DNA of 64,000 bases from Streptomyces musisoli (GTDB taxonomy: Bacteria > Actinomycetota > Actinomycetes > Streptomycetales > Streptomycetaceae), in contig NZ_JAERRH010000002.1 of assembly GCF_016741855.1 (NCBI RefSeq), positions 682,001 through 746,000 on the forward strand. The letters are read 5' to 3'. The position numbers and the translations under genes were made by a program. Every line of letters begins with the position of its first letter. Within the stretch, counting starts at the first letter, position 1. Positions 44,342 to 52,678 of this stretch are shown here, in pieces. The notes beneath the pieces were generated by a model. That model was not told the origin of the DNA and made no database searches. It saw only the letters and a list, made by a program, of their open reading frames with translations.

Positions 44342-44379
44342 TGTGACTGTCGCAGTCACAAACGATTGCCGGCCAATCG
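44342..44379. promoter_or_regulatory. Two palindromes upstream of the lipoprotein gene
   Basis: TGTGACTG-TCG-CAGTCACA (44342-44360) and CGATTG-CCGGC-CAATCG (44363-44379) are both perfect, with centres 20 bases apart, two helical turns. They look like operators for one or two regulators. The rest of 44311-44509 shows nothing else. Confidence 0.6.
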
Positions 44380-44509
44380 GCGGTTGCACCGGACACGGGC
44401 CGTTGCCCGCTCGTGACACAAGACGGCGCCCCGGCGCCCGCACCGGCGCCCGTCCCGCCCGCGCCTCACGCTGGGGCCGTAGGGGCGGCCACGAGGACGT
44501 CCGCTCCCG

Positions 44510-44683
44510 TCAACGGCCGATGCGGTGCTTCCTCCCGCCCCGGCGGAACCGCACCGCGGCGTAGACGAGATCGATGAGCAGCACGACGGCGCCGATGACC
44601 AGCAGATAGAACAGGCCGTGGGCGGCGAAGCCGATGATGCCCAGGACGAGGGCCACGAGGATCAGCAGTAGGAACAGGACCAT
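44510..44683 (-). CDS. Small hydrophobic membrane protein
   Basis: 57 residues from ATG 44683 with GGAGAG upstream. Two hydrophobic helices (VLFLLLILVALVLGIIGFAA and FYLLVIGAVVLLIDLVYA) and a basic C-terminus (RFRRGGRKHRIGR). Small stress-linked proteins of this type are common in Streptomyces; function unknown. It follows a PRC-barrel gene on the same strand, as at 38.3-39.7 kb. Confidence 0.75.
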   Translation of the reverse strand: MVLFLLLILVALVLGIIGFAAHGLFYLLVIGAVVLLIDLVYAAVRFRRGGRKHRIGR

Positions 44684-44720
44684 CGGATCTCTCCCGGTCT
44701 TCCCGGCGGCTTTCGGCGGG

Positions 44721-45077
44721 TCAGCGGCGGGCCAGGCGCCGCTCGCCGCCGGCACCCGGTGTGTAGGGCAGCTCGTAGTGGGCGAAGACACCCGGTTCCT
44801 CGGCGGCGGTCAGTTCACCGTCGGTCTCGATCGACGGTGCCTTCTTGACCCGGTCCTTGCCGTGGGTGACCTTCAGATAGCCCGGACCGACCGTCGCGCC
44901 GGCGAGCGGCACGAACGCCAGGCGGCGACGGGTGGGCAGACCCACGGTCACCGTGGCGAAGGAGGGCTCGTCGGTGCCTGTGTCCACGTAGACCGACTCC
45001 AGAACGCCGATCTTGTGACCGCTCGGGTCGACAACGTCATGACCCCGCCATTCGCGGATGTCGGATGCCTCGAACAT
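44721..45077 (-). CDS. PRC-barrel domain protein
   Basis: 118 residues: REWRGHDVVDPSGHKIGVLE, YVDTGTDEPSFATVTVG and RRLAFVPLAGATVGPGYLKV give the PRC-barrel pattern seen in actinobacterial stress proteins. ATG 45077 with AGGAGG upstream. Probably in an operon with the small membrane protein. Confidence 0.88.
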   Translation of the reverse strand: MFEASDIREWRGHDVVDPSGHKIGVLESVYVDTGTDEPSFATVTVGLPTRRRLAFVPLAGATVGPGYLKVTHGKDRVKKAPSIETDGELTAAEEPGVFAHYELPYTPGAGGERRLARR

Positions 45078-45144
45078 CGGAACCTCCTGTCCAGGGGGGT
45101 ACCCACTGGCGGGGCGGAGATGTTCGCCCGTGGTGCCGAAGCCC

Positions 45145-46389
45145 TCAGAAGGCGTACCGGATGCGCAGCCACGGCGCATGGGCCGCCACCAGGCCGCGCA
45201 CCGCGCCCACGGCCTCGGCCTTGACCCGGTTGGTGTAGCGCACGTTCAGCGCCCCGTTCTGCGAGCGTTTGCCCTGCTGGAGGGCGGGCTGCCAGAGCAC
45301 CTCCTCGGCGCGGGGATGCCAGCCCATGTTGACCTGGTGCAGCTCACGGTTGTGGGTGAGCATGATGACTTCGGCGGCCGCCTGCCGTTTCACCCGGTCG
45401 GGCAGCACGTCGTCGAGGTGCTGGAGCAGCTCTGTCCACGCATCCTCCCAGCCAGGCCGCAGGACCACGGGGGAGAGGTTGAAATGGACTTCGTAGCCCG
45501 CGTCCAGGAAGTCCGCCGCCGCGGCGATCCGGTCGCCCACCGGTGACGTTCGGACGTCCAGCAGCCGCGCGTCCGCCGTGGGCATAAGCGAGAACCGGAT
45601 GCGCGTCCGGCCCCGCGGGTCCAGGGCCAGCAGGTCGGGATTGACGAACTTGGTGGCGAACGACGCCTTCGCCGTGGGCCACCGGCCGAAGGCGCGCACG
45701 AGGTCTGCGGTGTTGTCGCACACCAGCGCGTCCACCGAGCAGTCGCCGTTCTCCCCGATGTCGTAGACCCAGGCCGACGCGTCGCACTGGTTGGGTTCCC
45801 GTTTGGGGCCCAGGCGCGCGATGTGGCGGGCCAGGTGGGCGATGATGCCGTCGATGTTGGTGAAGACGGTGATGGGGTTGGCGTATCCCTTGCGGCGCGG
45901 CACGTAGCAGTACGCGCAGGCCATGGCGCAGCCGTTGGAGGTGCCGGGGGCGATCCAGTCGGCGGAGCGGCCGTTGGGCCGCGTGGTCAGCGTCTTCTTC
46001 TCGCCAAGGACCAGCGTCTCCCCCTTCACACGCACCCAGCGCTCGACGTTGCCCTCGTTGCCGTGCAGCCCCGGGATGCGCCAGTGGGAGTCCACCTCGA
46101 TCAACTCGGCGTCCGGGAAGCGGGCGAGGATCTGCCGGCCGCGCGGGGAGCGGGCGGCGGACGGTTCCGCGTAGACGGTCCGCACGGGCAGGAGACGGCG
46201 GGCCGCGGGGGAGTCCCGGAAGGCGGCGCGGCCGTCCGGCGCGTGCTCCGGGGCCCGGCCGCCGTGCTCGCCCGCGCCCCGGCCGCCGTGCTCGCTCCGG
46301 TCCGCTCCCGGTGCCGCGGCGGCGTCGAGCGCGTCGAGACCGAACAGGGTGCCGGGGCCGTCGTCGGGGCCGGCGGAGGGGTACTCCAT
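45145..46389 (-). CDS. Spore photoproduct lyase family radical-SAM protein
   Basis: 414 residues. The radical-SAM cluster motif is CAMACAYC in GTSNGCAMACAYCYVPRRKG, within the SplB-family context (VFTNIDGI, HWRIPGLHGNEGN). SplB reverses the spore photoproduct (a thymine dimer) with a [4Fe-4S]/SAM radical. Streptomyces spores differ from Bacillus endospores, so the true substrate may be another UV lesion. The first 60 residues are Gly/Ala-rich and probably disordered. ATG 46389 with GGAG upstream. Confidence 0.88.
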   Translation of the reverse strand: MEYPSAGPDDGPGTLFGLDALDAAAAPGADRSEHGGRGAGEHGGRAPEHAPDGRAAFRDSPAARRLLPVRTVYAEPSAARSPRGRQILARFPDAELIEVDSHWRIPGLHGNEGNVERWVRVKGETLVLGEKKTLTTRPNGRSADWIAPGTSNGCAMACAYCYVPRRKGYANPITVFTNIDGIIAHLARHIARLGPKREPNQCDASAWVYDIGENGDCSVDALVCDNTADLVRAFGRWPTAKASFATKFVNPDLLALDPRGRTRIRFSLMPTADARLLDVRTSPVGDRIAAAADFLDAGYEVHFNLSPVVLRPGWEDAWTELLQHLDDVLPDRVKRQAAAEVIMLTHNRELHQVNMGWHPRAEEVLWQPALQQGKRSQNGALNVRYTNRVKAEAVGAVRGLVAAHAPWLRIRYAF

Positions 46390-46521
46390 GCGTGCTCCGC
46401 TCGGAAAATCGGGGTGGCGGCCTCACTCCACTGTAGGCATCGGCCGCACGTGCGCGGCTTCGCGCCCCGGGCCGGCGGGTGTGGGAGCGGGGGCTGACGC
46501 CCTCGGGGGGGCCGGCCGAAA

Positions 46522-46547
46522 ATGTGCGCACATGCCGCTCATATGAG
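46522..46547. promoter_or_regulatory. Paired short palindromes between SPL and ligase genes
   Basis: ATGTGCGCACAT (46522-46533) and CTCATATGAG (46538-46547) are perfect palindromes in the 297-base divergent gap. Either could be an operator; short length keeps this tentative. Confidence 0.4.
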
Positions 46548-46686
46548 ATCATGGTACCTCTGTTGAGCGAGCCTGCTTAGCGCTGGTCCAGAGGGGAAGT
46601 CGGAGATGCGTCGCCCACCGCCCGCTGCGTCGGGGGCGGTTCCCAGGGCGAGGCAGCCGGCCTCCGTCCGCCACCCTAGGAGTGTC

Positions 46687-47880
46687 GTGACCGTGCGCAT
46701 CGGAGTGGAAGAGGAATTCCACCTTGTCGAGCTGGAGACGGGCCTGCTCGTGCCCCGGGCCGACACCGTGCTGGAGAGGCTCTGCGGACCGACCTTCACG
46801 ACCGAACTGCAACAGGCGACCGTGGAGTCGAACAGCGGTGTCCACACCTCTCTCGGTGACCTCTACGACGACATCGTCGGCACCAGGCACCGGCTGGACG
46901 CCGCGGCGTCCGCGCACGGGCTGGCCGCGGTCGCCGCCGGGACGGTGCCGCTGGCCAGCACCGCGGACATCCATCCCACGGGCGGCCGGCGCTACCGCCG
47001 CATGGTCGACGAGTACCGCATGGTCGCCGACGAGCAGCTGATCTGCGGAACCCACGTCCACGTCGACGCCCCGGACCGCGATCTGGCCGTCCGCATGATG
47101 TGCGAGGTGTCACCCTGGCTGCACGTGCTGCTGGCCCTGTCCGCGAGTTCGCCGTTCTGGCTGGGCGCCGACACCGGGTACGCCAGCTGGCGGACGATGC
47201 TGTGGCAGCGCTGGCCGACCGCGGGACCGGTCGGATGCTTCGCGGACGCGGCCGGGTACGACGCGGCCGTGCAGGACCTCATCGACTCGGGCGTCATCAG
47301 TGACGCGGGGATGATCTACTACGACATACGGCCCTCCGCCCACCAGCAGACGCTCGAACTGCGCATCTGCGACGCCTGCCCCCGCGCGGAGACGGTCGTT
47401 CTCGTCGCGGGCCTCTTCCGGGCCCTTGCCACCGAAGCCCGGGACCGCCTGGCGGGGACGCGAACCCCTGCCTGCGAGGGCCGGCACGAATGGCTGCGCG
47501 CCGCGTCCTGGCGGGCCGCACGGTCCGGCCTCGAAGGAAACCTGATCGACCCGTGCACCCGCCACGAGGCGCCCGCGCCGCGGGTCGTCCGCGCCCTGCT
47601 CGAGCGGGTGCGCCCGGCGCTGGAGGCCGCCGGGGACTGGCAGACGGTCCGGGACCTCGCGGAACGGGCGCTCAAGGACGGCAGCGCCGCCCATCGCATG
47701 CGCCGCACGGCCGCCGCCGAGGACCTGCTGGCCTGCACCGATCTGGCGATCGCGGAAACCCGCGGCGACGCCGCCCGCCGCCACCGGACAGCCACCGGCC
47801 TCCCCGGGAACGCCAACTCCCTGGAGCGGACCGCCCAGGACGCCGCCGGTTCCCGCCCGGCGAAGATCGCCGGCCACTGA
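46687..47880 (+). CDS. GCS2-type carboxylate-amine ligase (YbdK-like)
   Basis: 397 residues of the glutamate-cysteine ligase GCS2 family: RIGVEEEFHLVELETGLLVP at the N-terminus, TFTTELQQATVESNSGVHT, ICGTHVHVDAPDRD and MIYYDIRPSAHQQTLELRIC. Members make a gamma- or alpha-amide bond with ATP; YbdK itself has weak glutamate-cysteine ligase activity. GTG 46687 with AGGAG upstream is preferred over an ATG at 46606. It is followed by an AsnO-like amidotransferase and an S9 peptidase, so its product may be a dipeptide. Confidence 0.92.
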   Translation: MTVRIGVEEEFHLVELETGLLVPRADTVLERLCGPTFTTELQQATVESNSGVHTSLGDLYDDIVGTRHRLDAAASAHGLAAVAAGTVPLASTADIHPTGGRRYRRMVDEYRMVADEQLICGTHVHVDAPDRDLAVRMMCEVSPWLHVLLALSASSPFWLGADTGYASWRTMLWQRWPTAGPVGCFADAAGYDAAVQDLIDSGVISDAGMIYYDIRPSAHQQTLELRICDACPRAETVVLVAGLFRALATEARDRLAGTRTPACEGRHEWLRAASWRAARSGLEGNLIDPCTRHEAPAPRVVRALLERVRPALEAAGDWQTVRDLAERALKDGSAAHRMRRTAAAEDLLACTDLAIAETRGDAARRHRTATGLPGNANSLERTAQDAAGSRPAKIAGH

Positions 47881-47955
47881 CACACACGGCGCACGACGAC
47901 GTCCGCCCCTCCCGGAGCCCCGCCGGGCTCCTCATCCGAAGGAGAAGCGAGCACC

Positions 47956-48060
47956 ATGCCAACCAGCCGCGACCAGACACCGACGGCCGGGGCAGCGCCC
48001 TGCGCAGCGCCGCGCGCCCCGCGCACACACCGTGGAGGTGCTGACCGATGTGTGGCCTGA
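47956..48060 (+). CDS. Possible 34-residue leader peptide before asnO
   Basis: ATG 47956 has GAAGGAG 11 bases upstream and opens a frame of 34 codons that stops inside the first codons of the AsnO-like gene (overlap of 13 bases). The peptide is Pro/Ala/Arg-rich with two Cys and looks like nothing known. It may be an upstream frame that couples translation, or chance. Confidence 0.3.
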   Translation: MPTSRDQTPTAGAAPCAAPRAPRTHRGGADRCVA

Positions 48061-49829
48061 GCGGAGAGATACGCTTCGACGGCGGCCGGCCCGACCTCGC
48101 GGCCGTCGAGCGCATGAGTGACCGGCTCGCCGCCCGTGGCCCCGACGGTCAGGGCATCTGGTCGCGGGGCGCCGTGGCGCTGGCACATCGCCGACTGAAG
48201 ATCATCGACCTCTCCGAACGCGCTGCCCAGCCGATGACCGACGTCCGGGACGAGGTCACCGGCGTCTTCAACGGTTGCATCTACAACTACGCGGCGCTGC
48301 GCGCGGAACTCAAGGCCCTCGGCCACCGGTTCAGGACCACCTCGGACACCGAGGTCGTCCTGAACGCCTACCGGCAGTGGGGCACGGCCTGCGTCGACCG
48401 CTTCTACGGCATGTTCGCGTTCGCTCTCGTCGAGCACCGGACCGGCCGCCTGATCCTCGGACGCGACCGGCTCGGCATCAAGCCCCTGTACCTGGCACGA
48501 TCCGCCGGACGCCTGCGCTTCGCCTCCTCGCTCCCGGCCCTCCTCGCGGCCGGCGACGTGGACACCGCGCTGGACCCGGTGGCCGTCCACCAGTACCTCA
48601 GCTGGCACGCGACGGTCGCCGCACCCCACACCATCGTCGCCGGGGTGCGCAAGCTTCCCCCGGCCACCGTGCGGACCGTCGAGCCGGACGGCACCTGCCA
48701 CGACCGCCGCTACTGGCAGCCGTCGTACACCCGCCGTGCCGAGCACGCGGGCATGAGCGCGAGCGAATGGCGGGACGCGGTGCTCGACGCGCTGCGCACG
48801 GCCGTGAGCCGCCGGATGGTCGCCGACGTGCCGGTCGGCGTCCTGCTCTCCGGCGGCCTGGACTCCAGCCTGATCGTGGCACTGCTGGCCGACGAGGGGC
48901 AGCGCGACCTGGCGACGTTCAGCGTGGGCTTCGAGGCGGAAGGCGGTGACGAGGGGGACGAGTTCCGTTACTCCGACCTGATCGCCAAGGAGTTCGCCAC
49001 CGATCACCACCAGCTGCTGGTTCCTTCGGAGCGCGTGTCGACGGCGCTGGACGCGGCGGTCGCGGCGATGAGCGAGCCGATGATGAGCCATGACGTGGTG
49101 GCGTTCCACCTGCTGTCCGAGCAGGTGGCCCAGAACGTGAAGGTCGTGCAGAGCGGTCAGGGCGCGGACGAGGTGTTCGCCGGCTACCACTGGTACCCGC
49201 GACTGGCCTCCGCGGCCCGCGAAGAGGAGCCGGACAGGTACGCCGAGACGTTCTTCGACCGGTCGCACGCCGACCTCGCCGCCATGCTCCAGCCGCACAT
49301 GGTGCCCCGGGACGACGTCTCCGACCGGTTCGTGCGGGAGCACATGGCGGAACCCGGGGCCGAGACCGCCCTCGACGCGGCCCTGCGGCTCGACACCCAT
49401 GTCATGCTCGTGGACGACCCGGTGAAGCGGGTCGACAACATGACCATGGACTGGGGCCTGGAAGCCCGCGTGCCTTTCCTGGACCATGAACTGGTGGAGC
49501 TGGCGGCCGCCTGTCCTCCGGAGCTGAAGCTGGCCGACGGCGGCAAGGGCGTCCTGAAGGAGGCCGGCCGCAAACTGCTGCCCCGTGAGGTGGTCGACCG
49601 TCCCAAGGGCTATTTCCCGGTACCGGCGATCACCCATATGGCCGGACCCGTCCTGGAGCGGGTGCGCGAGGCACTGAACGCTCCCGAGGCCAGGCAGCGC
49701 GGACTCTTCAAGGACGCGTACGTCGCCGGACTCCTGGCCGACCCCGACCGACACCGCACCAAGCGCGGAGCGAACGCGCTGTGGCAAGTGGCTTTGCTGG
49801 AGATATGGCTTCAGACACACGGAATCTGA
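48048..49829 (+). CDS. AsnB-like amidotransferase, N-acetylglutaminylglutamine type (AsnO)
   Basis: 593 residues. N-terminal class II glutamine amidotransferase with catalytic Cys2 (MCGLSGE) and FNGCIYNYAALRAELKALGH; C-terminal asparagine-synthetase domain with the PP-loop VGVLLSGGLDSSLIVALLA and SGQGADEVFAGYHWYPRL. The SGQGADE/GYHWYP block and the length are those of the N-acetylglutaminylglutamine amidotransferase group, which makes the osmolyte NAGGN. The usual partner Ngg is missing; the GCS2 ligase stands in its place. ATG 48048. Confidence 0.92.
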   Translation: MCGLSGEIRFDGGRPDLAAVERMSDRLAARGPDGQGIWSRGAVALAHRRLKIIDLSERAAQPMTDVRDEVTGVFNGCIYNYAALRAELKALGHRFRTTSDTEVVLNAYRQWGTACVDRFYGMFAFALVEHRTGRLILGRDRLGIKPLYLARSAGRLRFASSLPALLAAGDVDTALDPVAVHQYLSWHATVAAPHTIVAGVRKLPPATVRTVEPDGTCHDRRYWQPSYTRRAEHAGMSASEWRDAVLDALRTAVSRRMVADVPVGVLLSGGLDSSLIVALLADEGQRDLATFSVGFEAEGGDEGDEFRYSDLIAKEFATDHHQLLVPSERVSTALDAAVAAMSEPMMSHDVVAFHLLSEQVAQNVKVVQSGQGADEVFAGYHWYPRLASAAREEEPDRYAETFFDRSHADLAAMLQPHMVPRDDVSDRFVREHMAEPGAETALDAALRLDTHVMLVDDPVKRVDNMTMDWGLEARVPFLDHELVELAAACPPELKLADGGKGVLKEAGRKLLPREVVDRPKGYFPVPAITHMAGPVLERVREALNAPEARQRGLFKDAYVAGLLADPDRHRTKRGANALWQVALLEIWLQTHGI

Positions 49830-52303
49830 CCGAAGAGCGCGCCGCGCACGAGGCGGCGGGCCCGGGCACGACCGTCGCCGGGGTTCCGACGCCGGACGCG
49901 AGCCCGGAACCCCCGGCGCCGGACGGCCGCGGCCCCGCCTTCGCCGCACCGGCCCGTATTCCGCTGCCGGACGCCGCCGGGCCGCGGGACGCGCCGACAC
50001 GGCTCGTCGCGCACGGCTGCTGGTACCCCTCGGCCGACCCCGCCGGTGTGGAGGTGGCCTACATCTGCGACCGCGGCGGTGTGCCCCAGCTGTGGGTGGG
50101 GTCCGTGGACGGCGCCGAGGTGCGTCTGCTCGACACCGATCCGGACCCCGTCCAGGAAGTGTCCTGGTCGCCCGACGGCCGATGGATCGCCTACAGCACG
50201 GCGCCCGGTGGCGGTGAACACCTGCGGGTGCTGTGCGTACGCCCCGACGGGACCGACCGCCACATCCTGGCCGGGGCCGAGCCGGGCAGCTCGGCCCATC
50301 TGGGCTGCTGGGCGCACGACGGTTCGGCCATCGCGGTGACCGTCGCGGTCCCCACCGCCGTCCCCGTGTCCCAGACATCCGCGACGGAGCCAGGACCGGC
50401 CGAAGTCGGTCTGCCGCCCGACCGGCTGTCGTCCGGCCGGCCGCGCCGGGACGGCGACGTCGTGATCCTCGGTGCGGCGCCGCACGACGAGGGCGGACTC
50501 GGCTGGCCGGCACCCGCGGCGGCCGCCGACGTGGCGGCCCCGGCCGCCTCCTGGGAGGGGCATCCCGCCCCGACGCCCGGCTTCGGCGACGGACTGTCCG
50601 CCTATCTGATCGACCCCGAGGGCGTCACGGCCCCCGTCCTGCTCGCCGCGGAGAAGGACGCGGCGACACTCCGCGTGTGCGACCTCAGCCGTGACGGCGA
50701 CCTGGCGCTGCTGCGCCGGGGGCCCCGAGGACGGCGCGAGGCGGTGGTGCTGCGCATCATCGACCGCACCACGACCTGTGTGGTGCCGGTGGCCGACGGC
50801 GACCCGTGGATCGGCAGGTTCTCGCCGCACGCCGACACGATCTGGCTGCGCAGCGACGCCTACCGCGAGTTCGCGGTCCTGCTCGCCGCCGAACTGGACC
50901 CGGACGGACAGCCGCACGGCTGGTACGTCGCGGCCTCGCGCGAGGACAGCGACCTGGAACTGCTGCACTGCGCCCACGACGGCAGCACCGCCGTACTGGC
51001 CTGGAACGTCCGGGGCATGAGCGAGGTGGAGGTCCTCGACACCCGCCCGCCCGCTCCGGCCAGAACGGCCACGCACCCGCCCGGTCCGACCGGCACCGTC
51101 CCCCACCCCTCCGGTGCGTCCGGCACCGTCGCCCGCCCCTCCGGCGCGGCCGCGCACCCGTCAGGTCCGACGGGGACTGCCACGTACCCGTCAGGTCCGA
51201 CGGGGACTGCCACGTACCCGTCCGGCCCGGCCGGGACCGTCCCTCACTCGTCCGGCCCGGCCCGGACCGTCCCCCACCCCTCCGGTTCGGCCGGCACCGT
51301 CACCCAGCCGTTCGGTGCGGCCGGGGCCGTCACCGCTCCGCCCCGGCCGCTGTCCCTGCCGCACGAGGTGGCCACCCGCATCGTCGACGCCGGCCCGGGA
51401 CTGGTGCTGGCCCTGTCCGGGTCCCAGCGCCGCCCCGGCTTGTGGTGGCTCTCCGAGGGCACGGCCCTGCTGCGCACCCAGTGGTCGTCCCGGGACGAGG
51501 ACGCCGTTCCCCCGGGCCGCTCGCCCGTGCGACCGCTCCAACTGGGCCTGACGGCACGGGACGGACTGCCGCTGAACGGGTGGTACTACCGTGCGCCGGG
51601 GCGCGGCCCCGGTGAGCCGGCGCCCTGTGTGATCTATCTGCACGGCGGCCCGGAGGACCAGGAACGCCCCGTCCTCAACCCGCTCTACCACGAGATCCTG
51701 GGCCGGGGCCTGGACATCTTCGCGCCCGACGTACGCGGGTCGTCCGGATACGGCCGGTCGTTCGTCGACGCGGACCTGGGCCGGGGCCGGTTCGCCGCGA
51801 TCGACGACGTGGCCGACTGCGCCGCCCAGGCGGTGCTGTCCGGCCCCGCCGATCCGTCTCGGCTGGCGGTCATGGGCCGCTCGTACGGGGGCTATCTCAC
51901 GTTCGCCTCCCTGGTCTGGCACCCGGACCTCTTCCGCACCGGCGTGGCCGTGTGCGGGATGTCGGACTTCGCGACGTTCTTCGAGGGCACCGAGCCCTGG
52001 ATCGCGCAGTCGGCGGCGCACAAGTACGGCCACCCGGAGCGCGACCGCGAACTGCTGCACGCGCTGTCACCGATGAGCCGTATCGACGCGTTGCGCGCGC
52101 CGGTGCTGGCCGTGCACGGCGAGCACGACACCAACGTGCCGCCGGGGGAGTCGGAGCAGTTCGTACGAGCCGCACGTGAACGCGGTCTGACCGGCGAGCT
52201 GTTCACACTGCGCGACGAGGGCCATGACTTCCTGCGCGCCGACAACCGGCGGCTCTTCCGCCGTACCGCCGCCGACTGGCTGCAACGGCACCTGACCGGC
52301 TGA
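49805..52303 (+). CDS. S9-family peptidase with repeat linker
   Basis: 832 residues. The N-terminal half is a beta-propeller (YICDRGGVPQLWVGSVDG, VSWSPDGRWIAYSTA), followed by a linker of about ten-residue repeats (TATYPSGPTG type) and the catalytic alpha/beta domain: CVIYLHGGPEDQ, GRSYGGY (Ser), HGEHDTNVP (Asp) and DEGHDF (His). It resembles acylaminoacyl or prolyl oligopeptidases, which act on short peptides in the cytoplasm. ATG 49805 with GGAG upstream overlaps the AsnO gene by 25 bases, so the peptidase is linked to the same pathway, perhaps product breakdown. Confidence 0.9.
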   Translation: MASDTRNLTEERAAHEAAGPGTTVAGVPTPDASPEPPAPDGRGPAFAAPARIPLPDAAGPRDAPTRLVAHGCWYPSADPAGVEVAYICDRGGVPQLWVGSVDGAEVRLLDTDPDPVQEVSWSPDGRWIAYSTAPGGGEHLRVLCVRPDGTDRHILAGAEPGSSAHLGCWAHDGSAIAVTVAVPTAVPVSQTSATEPGPAEVGLPPDRLSSGRPRRDGDVVILGAAPHDEGGLGWPAPAAAADVAAPAASWEGHPAPTPGFGDGLSAYLIDPEGVTAPVLLAAEKDAATLRVCDLSRDGDLALLRRGPRGRREAVVLRIIDRTTTCVVPVADGDPWIGRFSPHADTIWLRSDAYREFAVLLAAELDPDGQPHGWYVAASREDSDLELLHCAHDGSTAVLAWNVRGMSEVEVLDTRPPAPARTATHPPGPTGTVPHPSGASGTVARPSGAAAHPSGPTGTATYPSGPTGTATYPSGPAGTVPHSSGPARTVPHPSGSAGTVTQPFGAAGAVTAPPRPLSLPHEVATRIVDAGPGLVLALSGSQRRPGLWWLSEGTALLRTQWSSRDEDAVPPGRSPVRPLQLGLTARDGLPLNGWYYRAPGRGPGEPAPCVIYLHGGPEDQERPVLNPLYHEILGRGLDIFAPDVRGSSGYGRSFVDADLGRGRFAAIDDVADCAAQAVLSGPADPSRLAVMGRSYGGYLTFASLVWHPDLFRTGVAVCGMSDFATFFEGTEPWIAQSAAHKYGHPERDRELLHALSPMSRIDALRAPVLAVHGEHDTNVPPGESEQFVRAARERGLTGELFTLRDEGHDFLRADNRRLFRRTAADWLQRHLTG

Positions 52304-52357
52304 CCCGGTCCGCCCTCGCTTGCCCCCACGCCTCCCCCCGGCTCTCCCCTCGTCCGG

Positions 52358-52678
52358 TCAGGAGGCCTCGCAGACGGCGAGGTGGTCGGCGTGACCGTGC
52401 AGGCCGAAGTACCCCTCGCCGACCGTACGGGACGCGCCCGGCGGGAGCGGATAGCACAGGCCCATCGCGCCGTCCCGGTAGACGACCAGCACGCCGAGCG
52501 CGTCGGCGCAGTTGTTGGCGGCGTCGGTGTAGCGCCAGCTCTCGTACATGGCGACGCACGACGGGGCCGGGCCGGAAGCCTCGGGCCCCGCGAGCGCCGG
52601 CTCGGCGAGGGCGATCGGAAGAATCAAAGAGATGACGGATCCGGCTGCCCTCATGGACCATTTCATCCAACTCTGCAC
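52358..52678 (-). CDS. Tendamistat-family secreted alpha-amylase inhibitor
   Basis: 106 residues with a Sec signal peptide ending near ALA30. The mature part has four Cys at 41, 57, 75 and 103; the spacings 16, 18 and 28 are identical to tendamistat (11, 27, 45, 73), whose disulfides are C11-C27 and C45-C73. The inhibitory triad Trp-Arg-Tyr is kept (ESWRYTD), as are APSC, GLCY, VG-GY and GHA-LA-C. It should be a secreted protein inhibitor of mammalian-type alpha-amylase. Start GTG 52678 with GGGAG upstream; ATG 52666 is possible. Monocistronic. Confidence 0.9.
   Translation of the reverse strand: MQSWMKWSMRAAGSVISLILPIALAEPALAGPEASGPAPSCVAMYESWRYTDAANNCADALGVLVVYRDGAMGLCYPLPPGASRTVGEGYFGLHGHADHLAVCEAS

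Noticed and set aside
44342..44360. CRP site (TGTGA-N6-TCACA)
   Set aside because: The spacing between TGTGA and TCACA is 9, not 6, so it does not fit the Crp consensus.
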